DNA from: Nonomuraea sediminis
GTDB taxonomy: Bacteria > Actinomycetota > Actinomycetes > Streptosporangiales > Streptosporangiaceae
Reading direction: 5' to 3'
NCBI RefSeq assembly: GCF_018531495.1
Contig: NZ_JAHDTI010000004.1
Span: forward strand, 496,001-560,000
DNA length: 64,000 nucleotides
Position 1 is the first letter of the stretch. The number at the start of each line of letters is the position of its first letter. The translations under genes and the position numbers were made by a program. This document shows, in pieces, positions 1-8,141 of the stretch. The notes below the pieces were generated by a model, which worked only from the letters and a program-made list of their open reading frames with translations, had not been told where the DNA came from and ran no database searches.

Positions 1-39
1 GTCTCGATCGTCGCGCGATTCGCGGTCCTGCCTGCCCGT

Positions 40-70
40 CAGGCATGCTTTGGCATGTCACCCATGCCTG
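40..70. promoter_or_regulatory. Inverted repeat upstream of LysR gene (candidate LysR-binding site)
   Basis: The arms caggcatg (40-47) and catgcctg (63-70) are a perfect 8-base inverted repeat separated by 15 bases, with a third half-site ggcatg at 52-57. It lies just before the ribosome binding site GGAGGT (71-76) of the LysR gene that starts at 81. LysR proteins commonly bind dyads near their own promoter, so autoregulation is a reasonable inference. The repeat is seen directly; its function is not. Confidence 0.45.
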
Positions 71-80
71 GGAGGTATGC

Positions 81-983
81 ATGGACCTGCGGCTGCTCGG
101 CTACGTGGTCGCCATCGCCGAGGAGGGCAGCATCAGCGGTGCCGCGCGCCGGCTGCACCTCACGCAGCCGACGCTCAGCCGCCAGCTGCGCGAGCTGGAG
201 CGCCGGCTGGGCACCGCGCTCTTCGAGCGCCAGGGCCGCGGCATCACCCCCACCGCCGCCGGACGCGCCCTGGTGGCACGCGCGACGACCGTGCTCGCCG
301 AGGCGAGCGCGGCTCTGGAGGACGTACGGCTGGCCGGCGAGGGCCTGGCGGGCCGCCTGACGGTGACGTTCGCGGGATCCGGGATCAACGGCCCGCTGGG
401 CGGCGCCCTGGGCCGGCTGCGGCGCGAGCTGCCCAGGGTGGAGCTGCGCCTGGAGGAGAGCTTCAGCGACGCCGAGATGTCCGGCGGCGTGCTCGACGGC
501 CGCTGCGACCTCGCCGTCCAGCGCCTGCCCTCCCGCGACGCCCGGCTGGCCACGCGCGCCTGGTGGCACGAGCCGCTCAGCCTGTTCATGCCCGCCGCGC
601 ACCCGCTGGCGCAGGCGCGGGGCCCGGTGCCGCTGACCGCCCTCGGGCAGATCCCGCTGGTCGTCTGGCCGCGCGAGGTGTCGCCGCAGTCGCACGACGA
701 GATCATCGCGCTGTGCGACCAGGCCGGCGTGATCCCCCGGATCGGCGCGCACGGCCGCAGCGTCCAGACGGTGCTCGCGCTGGTCGCTGCCGGGTTCGGC
801 GCCGCGGTCATGCCGGACTCGCATCGCGCGCTGCGCCGCGTCGGCGTCAAGGCTCGCCCGCTGGCCGGCACCTCGACCACGCTCTACCTGGTCTGGCGCA
901 CCGACGACCGCAACCCGCTCCTCGAGCGCTTGCGCGCCGTCCTCGCCTCGCTCGCGGGCGCCGGGGGAGGAGAGACGGGGTGA
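81..983 (+). CDS. LysR family transcriptional regulator
   Basis: A 300-residue protein of normal LysR length. The N-terminal winged helix-turn-helix (about residues 1-60) carries the hallmark 'AARRLHLTQPTLSRQLRELE' stretch and the following 'LGTALFERQGR' wing. The rest is the periplasmic-binding-like effector domain. I place the start at ATG 81 because GGAGGT sits 5 bases upstream and the family begins 'MDLRLL'; an earlier in-frame ATG at 45 has no such signal. No target operon is evident: the next genes are a small DUF2283-like protein and another regulator on the same strand. The effector cannot be told from sequence. Confidence 0.9.
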   Translation: MDLRLLGYVVAIAEEGSISGAARRLHLTQPTLSRQLRELERRLGTALFERQGRGITPTAAGRALVARATTVLAEASAALEDVRLAGEGLAGRLTVTFAGSGINGPLGGALGRLRRELPRVELRLEESFSDAEMSGGVLDGRCDLAVQRLPSRDARLATRAWWHEPLSLFMPAAHPLAQARGPVPLTALGQIPLVVWPREVSPQSHDEIIALCDQAGVIPRIGAHGRSVQTVLALVAAGFGAAVMPDSHRALRRVGVKARPLAGTSTTLYLVWRTDDRNPLLERLRAVLASLAGAGGGETG

Positions 984-1163
984 ATTCCGACGCGGCAAGC
1001 CCGCCTCTCCTGCCCCCAGGCGGCCCGGCCGATACTGCGCACCATTGATCGGGCCGCGGCCATTCTGCTCGGCCGCCCCGCGCCGGAGCTATCCGAAAAG
1101 CGCGGTGTGCCGGACGCTTTCCGGCTCTTCGGTAATCACCGCGCGCCGCCGATACTGGTCGGC

Positions 1164-1370
1164 ATGAGCCTGGAAAGCCACCCCGGAACCTGGACCTACG
1201 ACCCCGAGGCCGGAGCCGCGTACATCTACCTGCGAGGCCCGATCCCCGCCGGCGGGGTGGCCAGGAGCGTCTCCGCCGAGGACGCGCTGGTCAACCTCGA
1301 CCTGGACGAGACCGGCACGGTGATCGGCATCGAGATCATCGCCGCCTGGCCGGGCCCCGCCTCGCTCTGA
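1164..1370 (+). CDS. DUF2283-like small protein
   Basis: Small protein of 68 residues (87 if the GTG at 1107 is used). The segment 'WTYDPEAGAAYIYL' followed by 'VNLDLDETGTVIGIEII' is the typical beta-hairpin pattern of the DUF2283 family, whose function is unknown. The ATG at 1164 matches the usual short N-terminus before the 'YDPEAGAAY' motif, but there is no clear ribosome binding site for either start. It stands alone between two regulators. Confidence 0.65.
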   Translation: MSLESHPGTWTYDPEAGAAYIYLRGPIPAGGVARSVSAEDALVNLDLDETGTVIGIEIIAAWPGPASL

Positions 1371-1510
1371 GAATTACGAGGTGGCAATTTCTGGACATTA
1401 GCATATACAGGACACATCCGATTTCGCACTTGTGGCTATTGTGGGGGAAATTGCGCGACTATCCCCGGCAAGGAATTGGCTGTACGTGAATCGTCGTAAG
1501 TCGAGCACTG

Positions 1511-2518
1511 ATGTCTGATGCTCACCCCGCAGCGGCCAGAATTAATGTCTGGACCGAGCTGCGAATCGCTACTCCGCCTCGCATTTCCATCTCCATCGCG
1601 CCGAACCTGACCACGCTCGCGGTGATCGCCGACGCGCTGGCCGGCCGCAGGCGCGGGCTGCCCGACGGATGGCGGCGGACGGTCCAGGAAGGCGTCGGCC
1701 CGCGAGGGCGCGAGGCGGCGCGGCCGCTGGCCGTACCCGGATATTCGGTCGTGCCCGACAGTGTGGTGCCGCGAACGCTGGACGAAGACCTGTCCGTGCG
1801 GGCCCAGGTGGAGATGCTGCGCGACACCGCTCCCGAGGCGCTGATCGGCGATCTTGAGCAGGCCTTCGGGCCCGACGACCTGCCCGTCCACTGGCGTTCC
1901 GCGGCGGAGAAGCCGAGGCAGTGGCTGAGCGGCTACGCCTCGGCGCTCACCGACGTCTGGAACACCACGGAACCGCTGTGGCGGCGGGCAGGGCCGCTGC
2001 TCGACAGGGAGATCAGGCGGGTGGGGGTCGCCACCGTCCGCGGCGGGCCAGAACTGCTGCTCGGCACGCTGACCGAGCGCATCAGGTACGGCGAGCGCGG
2101 CCTGCTGATCAGCGACGTCGAGGCAGGCAGCTTCGAGCTGGGAGACCGGCGGATCGTCCTGCTGCCGATGCTGGCGGGCAAGGACGCCGTGATCGTCAGG
2201 CTCGACGACCCCGACGCGGTGTTCATCGCCTACCCGCTCCCGGGCGCGGAGACGCTGTGGCGGTGGCCGGCCGCGACCGCTGAGGACGAGCTGACGGCGC
2301 TGATCGGGCCGGTGCGCGCCGAGTTGCTCGGCCTGCTCGGCCGTCCCATGACGATGAGCATGCTGGCGACGAAGGCGAAGATCGCGCCCAGCAGCATCAC
2401 CTACCACTGCGATCGGCTGGACGCGGCCAAGCTCATCGTGCGGGTGCGCCGCGGCCGCGAGGTCTGGATCGGCCGCACCGAGCGGGCCGAGGAACTGCTC
2501 GAACTGTTCCGCCGCTAG
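1511..2518 (+). CDS. ArsR-like winged helix transcriptional regulator
   Basis: 335-residue protein. The C-terminal 70 residues form a winged helix of the ArsR type, with 'MTMSMLATKAKIAPSSITYH' as the recognition region and 'RRGREVWIGRTERA' as the wing. The N-terminal 250 residues are a domain of unknown function seen in actinobacterial ArsR-like regulators (DUF5937-type organisation). It precedes a class II aldolase on the same strand by about 140 bases, so it may control that gene, but nothing in the sequence proves it. The upstream 140 bases (1371-1510) are unusually AT-rich and probably hold its promoter. Confidence 0.75.
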   Translation: MSDAHPAAARINVWTELRIATPPRISISIAPNLTTLAVIADALAGRRRGLPDGWRRTVQEGVGPRGREAARPLAVPGYSVVPDSVVPRTLDEDLSVRAQVEMLRDTAPEALIGDLEQAFGPDDLPVHWRSAAEKPRQWLSGYASALTDVWNTTEPLWRRAGPLLDREIRRVGVATVRGGPELLLGTLTERIRYGERGLLISDVEAGSFELGDRRIVLLPMLAGKDAVIVRLDDPDAVFIAYPLPGAETLWRWPAATAEDELTALIGPVRAELLGLLGRPMTMSMLATKAKIAPSSITYHCDRLDAAKLIVRVRRGREVWIGRTERAEELLELFRR

Positions 2519-2658
2519 GGCCGTCCGCAGCGCCGAGGCCGAATCAGATTCGGGTCCGGTGAATGTTGATCTGCGGACCTCGGGAGTACACGCTGAGCCG
2601 GTGGCCTGCTCCGACCGCGCCGCGTTTCACCCGCCGACCCTTCAGCGCTGGAGGCACG

Positions 2659-3441
2659 ATGAATCTGGACCCGATCCCGACCGACCAGCTGGCCTTCCGC
2701 CTGCCGCCGACGTTCGACTCCGTCGAGGACGAGCGCCGCCACCGCCAGGGGCGGCTGGTGGCGGCGCTGCGCCTGTTCGGCAGGTTCGGCTTCGAGGAGG
2801 GCGTGGCCGGGCACATCACCGCCCGCGACCCCGAGCACCTCGACCACTTCTGGGTCAACCCGTTCGGGATGAGCTTCAAGCACATCAAGGTCAGCGACCT
2901 CATCCTGGTCAACCACCAGGGCCAGGTGGTGCACGGCGGGTACCACGTCAACCAGGCCGCGTTCGCGATCCACTCGATGATCCACCAGGCCCGCCCCGAG
3001 GCCGTCGCCGCCGCGCACTCCCACTCGGTGCACGGCAAGGCGCTGTCGTCGCTCGGCACCCTGCTCGAGCCGCTGACCCAGGACGCCTGCGCCTTCTACG
3101 AGGACCACGGCCTGTTCGACGACTACACCGGCGTGGTGCTCGAGGTCGAGGAGGGCCGCCGCATCGCGCAGGCGCTCGGCTCGCACAAGGCCGTCATCCT
3201 GCGCAACCACGGCCTGCTGACCGTGGGCGACTCCGTCGACGCGGCCGCCTGGTGGTTCATCACGATGGAGCGTTCGTGCCAGGCCCAGCTGCTGGCCAAG
3301 GCCGCGGGCCCCACGGTGTCGATCGACCACGACCAGGCCAAGCTCACCCATGGGCAGATCGGCAGCGACCTGGCAGGCTGGATCAACTTCCAGCCGCTCT
3401 ACGACCAGATCGTCCGCACCGACGCCGACCTGTTCGACTGA
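2659..3441 (+). CDS. Class II aldolase/adducin family protein
   Basis: 260-residue protein of the class II aldolase/adducin fold, a zinc enzyme family that includes fuculose- and ribulose-phosphate aldolases, MtnB and decarboxylases. The metal-binding segment 'AAHSHSVHG' (H-S-H) and the later 'LRNHGLLTVG' His are visible. The start is ATG 2659, 5 bases after GGAGG, rather than the longer reading frame from 2563. It is a larger paralogue of the mtnB product encoded at 13513-14142, and of the subfamily with 'DHFWVNPFGMSF' often annotated only generically. Substrate unknown. Confidence 0.85.
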   Translation: MNLDPIPTDQLAFRLPPTFDSVEDERRHRQGRLVAALRLFGRFGFEEGVAGHITARDPEHLDHFWVNPFGMSFKHIKVSDLILVNHQGQVVHGGYHVNQAAFAIHSMIHQARPEAVAAAHSHSVHGKALSSLGTLLEPLTQDACAFYEDHGLFDDYTGVVLEVEEGRRIAQALGSHKAVILRNHGLLTVGDSVDAAAWWFITMERSCQAQLLAKAAGPTVSIDHDQAKLTHGQIGSDLAGWINFQPLYDQIVRTDADLFD

Positions 3442-3444
3442 CCG

Positions 3445-3819
3445 CTACTCGGGTGACATGACCTCGTAGAGGTTGCCCGCCGCGTCGGTGAAGAACAGGC
3501 CGCGCGGGCACAGCGGGTGATCGATGCGGCCGTTCTCGCGGTCGCGGGGGCTGTTGCCGAACTTCACGCCGCGCTCCTTGATCCGCGCCAGGACGGCGTC
3601 GAAGGTGGCGGGGTCGACGTCGAAGGCCAGGTGATGGCCCTCGGGATCCTCGACGGTCATGAAGTCGAGGGTGAGCTGGTCGTTGACGCGGACGGGGGCG
3701 AAGTGGCCGCGCGCCCCGGCGGGCGGCAGCGTCTCCAGCCCCATGATGTCGGCGAAGAAGCGCGCCTCGGCGGTGTTGTCGGCCGCGGGGACGATGGTGT
3801 GGTTGAGGGTTACCGTCAT
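3445..3819 (-). CDS. VOC family protein (glyoxalase/dioxygenase fold)
   Basis: 124-residue single-domain vicinal-oxygen-chelate protein: 'LNHTIVPAADNTAEARFFADIMGLE' pattern at the N-terminus, 'GHHLAFDVD' in the middle and 'FFTDAAGNLYEVM' at the C-terminus, which supply the usual His/Glu metal ligands. Such proteins are dioxygenases, glyoxalases or antibiotic-binding proteins. Its ATG overlaps the stop of the upstream TetR gene by four bases, so the two are co-transcribed and co-translated. It is therefore likely the gene whose dose the TetR protein controls. Confidence 0.85.
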   Translation of the reverse strand: MTVTLNHTIVPAADNTAEARFFADIMGLETLPPAGARGHFAPVRVNDQLTLDFMTVEDPEGHHLAFDVDPATFDAVLARIKERGVKFGNSPRDRENGRIDHPLCPRGLFFTDAAGNLYEVMSPE

Positions 3820-4430
3820 GCCCGCTCCTCCGCCTTCAGCGCGCCGTACAGGAAGATCTCGACCAGATCCGCGCCCTCGGCCAGGCCGTTGACGCGGCCG
3901 CGGGTGAACGTCACCGCCAGGAACACCCCGGCCGCCTGCGCGGCGGGCAGGCGCAGCCGGTCCTGGTCGGGCTCGAAGAGCTCCGCGACGGCGTCCCTGA
4001 TCATCTCGATCGACGCCTCGCGCCCCCGCTCCATCGCCTGCTCGCTCCGCGCGTCGGGCTCGCGCGCCGGCCGCCGGTGCCCCGAGGAGTGCAGCGCCCC
4101 GGCGACCGTGCCCATCCGCGCCAGGTGCGCGCCGAGCGCGTCGGCGGCCTCCGCCAGCCGGTCGGGCAGCGGCTGCTCCAGCGAGATCGACGCGATCTGC
4201 TTGACCGCGTTGTCGGGGCGCATCGCCTCGAACATGCAGGCGTCGAGCACCTCCTCCTTGTCCGCGAACACGCGGAAGATCGTCGCCTCGCCGATGCCGG
4301 CCGCTCTGGCGATCTGGCTGGTGGTCACGGCGGTGCCGTACTCGGCGACCAGCGGCAGCGCCGCCGCGACGATCATCGTTCTCCGTTCCTCAGGACTCAT
4401 TCCCGGCGCCCTGCGCCGTTTCTCTGTCAT
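3816..4430 (-). CDS. TetR family transcriptional regulator
   Basis: 204-residue TetR-type repressor. The N-terminal helix-turn-helix (about residues 30-65) shows 'TTSQIARAAGIGEATIFRVF' followed by 'DKEEVL', the family's signature. The C-terminal ligand domain is divergent as usual. Two palindromes directly upstream (4444-4463 and 4474-4487) are the likely operators, so the gene is probably autoregulated together with the coupled VOC gene. ATG at 4430 sits after 'MTEKRRRAPG'. The inducer is unknown. Confidence 0.88.
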   Translation of the reverse strand: MTEKRRRAPGMSPEERRTMIVAAALPLVAEYGTAVTTSQIARAAGIGEATIFRVFADKEEVLDACMFEAMRPDNAVKQIASISLEQPLPDRLAEAADALGAHLARMGTVAGALHSSGHRRPAREPDARSEQAMERGREASIEMIRDAVAELFEPDQDRLRLPAAQAAGVFLAVTFTRGRVNGLAEGADLVEIFLYGALKAEERA

Positions 4431-4443
4431 ACCGACGATGCTA

Positions 4444-4463
4444 CGGAGTGAGCGCTCACTCCG
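4444..4463. promoter_or_regulatory. TetR operator palindrome 1
   Basis: cggagtgagcgctcactccg is a perfect 20-base palindrome 14 bases upstream of the TetR start codon. GAGTGAGCGCTCACTC-type palindromes are a common form of TetR-family operator. Seen directly; binding by the adjacent TetR is inferred. Confidence 0.7.
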
Positions 4464-4473
4464 TCAATGGCGA

Positions 4474-4487
4474 AGTGAGTACTCACT
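4474..4487. promoter_or_regulatory. TetR operator palindrome 2
   Basis: agtgagtactcact is a second perfect palindrome carrying the same GTGAGT half-site as the one at 4444-4463. The two centres are 27 bases apart (4453/4454 and 4480/4481). The pair suggests binding of two dimers over one promoter. Confidence 0.6.
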
Positions 4488-4505
4488 CCGCCATTTTCCA
4501 GCGGG

Positions 4506-5726
4506 CTATCCGGGTGATCCGGCGGCAGCGATCGCGTAGTGGCCGGCGTCGTTGGGGTGCAGGCCGTCCATGAACAGGTAGCCGGGCCTGGACGTGCCCG
4601 GCGAGGCGGGGTCGGCCATGGCGCGGTCGGCGTCGAGCACGGCGTCGTACGCGCCGCCCGTCCTGATCCACTGGTTGACCGCGGTCCGCGCCGCCTCCAC
4701 CTCCTTGGTCCAGAACGGGAACAGCGCCCCGCGCAGCGGCGGGATCGTGACCCCTGTCACCTTCACGCCCCTGGCGTGGGCCGCGTCGATCAGCGCCCGG
4801 TACCCGGCGATGAGCTGCGAGAGGCCCACCTTCGGGTTCGGCTTGGCGCACGCGCCGTCGACCTGCGGGTATCCCAGGTCGTTCGCGCCCAGGTGGATGA
4901 TCACACGCTCGACGCCCGGCCGGTCGAGCACGTCGCGGCGGAAGCGGTCGGCGGCCTTGTCGCCGTAGCAGGAGGAGGCGTTGAGCAGCCGGCTGCCCGC
5001 GATCCCCGCGTTCACCACGGGCCGGCCGAGCCGCTCCGCGAGCTGGTCGACGAACCTGACGTCGGCGCCCGCCGTCGAGCCCACCCCGTCGATCAGAGAG
5101 TCACCGAAGGCGACCACGGCGCCCGCGGGGTTGTCCACCTCGACGCCGGTCAGGTAGTACCAGGCCTGCGTGGCCTCGCCGTACGCCTTGGCCGGGACGT
5201 CGTCCAGATGGTCGCCGTGGGCCCGGTACGACGTGGCGGTGGTGAATCTGTGGAACGTGGCGGGTCCCGTCGCCCCGGTCACCCGGATGGAGACGGCCAG
5301 CCGTTCCATCGGCGAGACGCTCAGCGCCACGGGATCGCTGACCAGCTCCTTGCCCGGCGCGACGGACGTCGCCTGCTTCCCGGCGAAGGTGACGGGACGG
5401 CTGCCCGGCCACACCAGGGCGCCCCCGGCCGACCGGGCGACCCGCGCGCCGGCGATCGCCAGCGGCCTGGTGCCGTAGAGGTTCGACAGCCGGATACGGA
5501 CCCTCGATCCGGCCGCGGTCACCCTGACCACCTGCCGCACCGTGTGATCATCGAAACCCTTGACCGACCAGTTCGGCCCGTTGTCCTCGGTGCCCGGGGT
5601 CGGCCGCTGCATCGCTGCGCCCCACGCTGCCACCCAGTGCGCCCCGTCCGCGTTCGCCGTCGCCGCCGGTACGGTCACCGTCACCGAGGCCGCGGCCATC
5701 GCCACGACCCATTTCCACAGTCTCAA
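4506..5726 (-). CDS. Secreted SGNH/GDSL hydrolase (esterase)
   Basis: 406-residue exported esterase of the SGNH family. I place the start at TTG 5726 because it follows GAGGGG and begins a proper Sec signal (MRLWKWVV, hydrophobic core, Ala-x-Ala site near 'TANADG'); the reading frame running further upstream to 6047 has non-coding character. Catalytic elements: GDS with Ser210 in 'AFGDSLIDG', the block with Asn in 'HLGANDLG', and 'DGLHPND' with Asp387 and His390. The N-terminal 190 residues are a beta-rich domain common in actinomycete secreted SGNH proteins. The substrate is probably an ester of a lipid or polysaccharide, not determinable here. Confidence 0.88.
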   Translation of the reverse strand: MRLWKWVVAMAAASVTVTVPAATANADGAHWVAAWGAAMQRPTPGTEDNGPNWSVKGFDDHTVRQVVRVTAAGSRVRIRLSNLYGTRPLAIAGARVARSAGGALVWPGSRPVTFAGKQATSVAPGKELVSDPVALSVSPMERLAVSIRVTGATGPATFHRFTTATSYRAHGDHLDDVPAKAYGEATQAWYYLTGVEVDNPAGAVVAFGDSLIDGVGSTAGADVRFVDQLAERLGRPVVNAGIAGSRLLNASSCYGDKAADRFRRDVLDRPGVERVIIHLGANDLGYPQVDGACAKPNPKVGLSQLIAGYRALIDAAHARGVKVTGVTIPPLRGALFPFWTKEVEAARTAVNQWIRTGGAYDAVLDADRAMADPASPGTSRPGYLFMDGLHPNDAGHYAIAAAGSPG

Positions 5727-5826
5727 CTCGCGCCCCTCTGATCGTTTCCAGGAGTGTTCCAAGGGGCGTGCGATCGGGAATCGACCGTTCGGCCGGTCTA
5801 CGGCGCTCATCCATCGGCCGGAGGAA

Positions 5827-6045
5827 CTATCGGGTCCGGTGGAACTCGGTGATCTCGGCGGTGGCTGCGCCGTGGACGACGAACGGATCCGAGGCGACCG
5901 CGGCCTCGATCTCCTCGCGCTCTCCCTCCGCGATGACGATGCCGCCCGTCCTGGGCTCGAGCCGCCCCGCCAGCACCACCAGGCCGCGGGCGAACAGGCC
6001 GTCGGGGCTGGCGTAGTGGGCCTGCTTGAGCTCGTCGATCTTCCC
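5827..6045 (-). pseudogene. Truncated YciI-like protein remnant
   Basis: Reading leftwards from about 6045 to the TAG at 5827-5829 gives roughly 72 residues with the YciI pattern: 'LKQAHYASPDGLFARGLVVL' then 'GRLEPRTGGIVIAEG' and a 'DPFVVHGAATAEITEF' tail. The family normally has about 20 more N-terminal residues with the start; these are missing, and the frame runs straight into a LysR remnant read on the other strand. It lacks a usable start, so I call it a remnant. Confidence 0.6.
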
Positions 6046-6480
6046 ATCTGGCCTACTTCGCGGCGGTCGCCGAGGCGGGGACCGTCACCGAGGCGGCCAG
6101 GCGGCTCATGATCGCGCAGCCCGAGCTCCGGCTGGGCGTCTGCCTGGGGGTGCCCGATGCCGTGCTGAGGAGTGCCGAGGCGCTGCTCGGCCGGGTGTCC
6201 ATCGTGCAGGCCGGCTCCGCCGAGCAGGTGGAGCTGCTGTCACGGGGTGAGCTGGCGGTGGGGCTGGTCAGGCTGCCGGTCGAGGACCCGGGGCTGGTCG
6301 TGTGGGTGGTCAGCGACGAACCCCTGGGGGTCGTGCTCGCCGCCGGCCACCCGCTGGCCCGCCGTACCGTCCTGGAGTGGGCCGATCTGGCCGGGCAGCG
6401 GCTGCTGTGGTTCCCCGCCGAGCGTGCGCCAGGGTACGCCGCGCAGGTGCTTTACGCGGGAGTCACAGCTCCAGGAACGG

Positions 6481-6488
<8 letters not shown>
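6045..6488 (+). pseudogene. LysR family regulator remnant with internal deletion
   Basis: In one frame from 6045 the sequence reads 'HLAYFAAVAEAGTVTEAARR' then 'LMIAQP', the start of a LysR helix-turn-helix, but then jumps to 'ELRLGVCLGVPDAVL', which belongs to the effector domain. About 60-65 residues (second half of the HTH, wing and linker) are absent. The first few residues are also missing, and the C-terminus stops early at 6488 after 'PAERAPGYAAQVL'. The product could not bind DNA normally. It abuts the YciI remnant head to head and the end of mtnD. Confidence 0.7.
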
Positions 6489-7062
<574 letters not shown>

Positions 7063-7106
7063 AAAACCTATAATACATGTATGAAATGTGGGATATAGTC
7101 CGCTGC
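7063..7106. promoter_or_regulatory. Divergent promoter region between mtnD and the ABC importer operon
   Basis: This spacer is strikingly AT-rich for the window. It holds tataat at 7069-7074 and a perfect palindrome atacatgtat at 7073-7082. On the minus strand the same bases give tattat about 10 bases before the mtnD ATG, so mtnD may have a very short or absent leader. The palindrome between two divergent methionine-salvage units is a candidate operator. I see no SAM riboswitch fold here; the spacer is too short for one. Confidence 0.5.
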
Positions 7107-8141
7107 GTGAACCGTGTGCGACTCATGGCCGTTGTAGCCGTCCTCGCTCTCGGCGGCTGCTCCCAGGGCACGCCCGCCGCAGTACCCAGTGCCCAGCCGA
7201 GCGCCTCGGCGTCTCCCACCGCGGCGCCGGTCAGGATCGCGCTGGTCAGGCAGCTGTCCTCCGGCGACTACTTCGAGCAGTGGCTGGCCGGCGCGCAGGC
7301 CCAGGCCAAGGCGCTCAACGCCACGCTGGAGGTCTCCAGCGGCGACGGCAACAACGACAAGCAGGCGCTGAACCTGGAGCAGGCGGTCACCGCCAAGCCC
7401 GACGCGATCATCGTGGACCACGGCTTCGCCCAGACCGTGCAGCCCGCGATCAAGAAGGCGGTGGCGGCCAAGGTCCCGCTGGTGGCCTTCGACGTGGACC
7501 CCGGTACTCCGGAGGCCGTGGCGATCACCCAGGACGACCACCAGATCGCCGAGCAGGCGCTGGGCGCGCTGAAGGCGGACACGGGAGGAACGGGCGAGGT
7601 CGTCTACGTCTACGTCGCCGGGTTCGCTCCGCTGGACCGGCGCAACGAGACCTGGACCCGGTTCAAGCAGGACAACCCCGGCATCAAGCAGGTCGCACAG
7701 ATCGGCGTCGTCAACAGCTCGACCGCCTCGGCCGTGGCCGACCAGGCGAAGGCGGCCCTCCAGGCCAACCCGGGAGTGAAGGCGGTCTTCGCGCCCTACG
7801 ACGAGTTCGCCAAGGGCGCCGCACTGGCGGTCAAGGAGCTGGGCCTGGCCGGCAAGGTCAAGATCTACGGCGCGGACGTCTCCACCGCCGATATCGGCGT
7901 CATCACCGAGCCCGGCAGCCCGTGGGTCGCCACCTCGGCCACCGACCCGGCCAACGTCGGCCGCGTCGCCGTACGCGCGGCCGTGCTGCTGGCGTCGGGC
8001 CAGCACACGGAGCGCACGCTCGCCGTGCCGCCGACACTGATCACGCAGAAAGGCCTGCGTGAGGCGGGCATCGCCAACATCGAGCAGCTCACGCGGGTCT
8101 TCCCCGGCCTGGCGACGCCTGACGTGGCACGGGTCCCGTGA
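7107..8141 (+). CDS. Sugar-type ABC transporter substrate-binding lipoprotein (candidate methylthioribose binder)
   Basis: About 344 residues with a lipoprotein signal (MNRVRLMAVVAV, lipobox LGGC) and a ribose/LacI-like periplasmic-binding fold (Peripla_BP_4): 'IALVRQLSSGDYFEQWLAGA', 'KPDAIIVDHGF', 'GVKAVFAPYDEFAKGA'. I prefer GTG 7107 as start because it gives a compact signal peptide; an ATG at 7077 overlaps the likely promoter. The gene is coupled to an RbsA-type ATPase, an RbsC-type permease and mtnK. Known members bind ribose-like sugars; that this one binds 5-methylthioribose is inferred from the coupled kinase. Confidence 0.85.
   Translation: MNRVRLMAVVAVLALGGCSQGTPAAVPSAQPSASASPTAAPVRIALVRQLSSGDYFEQWLAGAQAQAKALNATLEVSSGDGNNDKQALNLEQAVTAKPDAIIVDHGFAQTVQPAIKKAVAAKVPLVAFDVDPGTPEAVAITQDDHQIAEQALGALKADTGGTGEVVYVYVAGFAPLDRRNETWTRFKQDNPGIKQVAQIGVVNSSTASAVADQAKAALQANPGVKAVFAPYDEFAKGAALAVKELGLAGKVKIYGADVSTADIGVITEPGSPWVATSATDPANVGRVAVRAAVLLASGQHTERTLAVPPTLITQKGLREAGIANIEQLTRVFPGLATPDVARVP

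Noticed and set aside
1371..1510. Possible RNA element in an AT-rich spacer
   Set aside because: No convincing stem set or conserved riboswitch-like core could be drawn by eye; probably only promoter DNA.
5727..6047. N-terminal extension of the SGNH hydrolase frame
   Set aside because: Ser/Arg/Pro-rich non-coding-like translation; the signal peptide begins at TTG 5726 and a YciI-like frame occupies the region.
7063..7106. SAM riboswitch expected for methionine genes
   Set aside because: The spacer is only 44 bases and shows no four-way-junction pattern.
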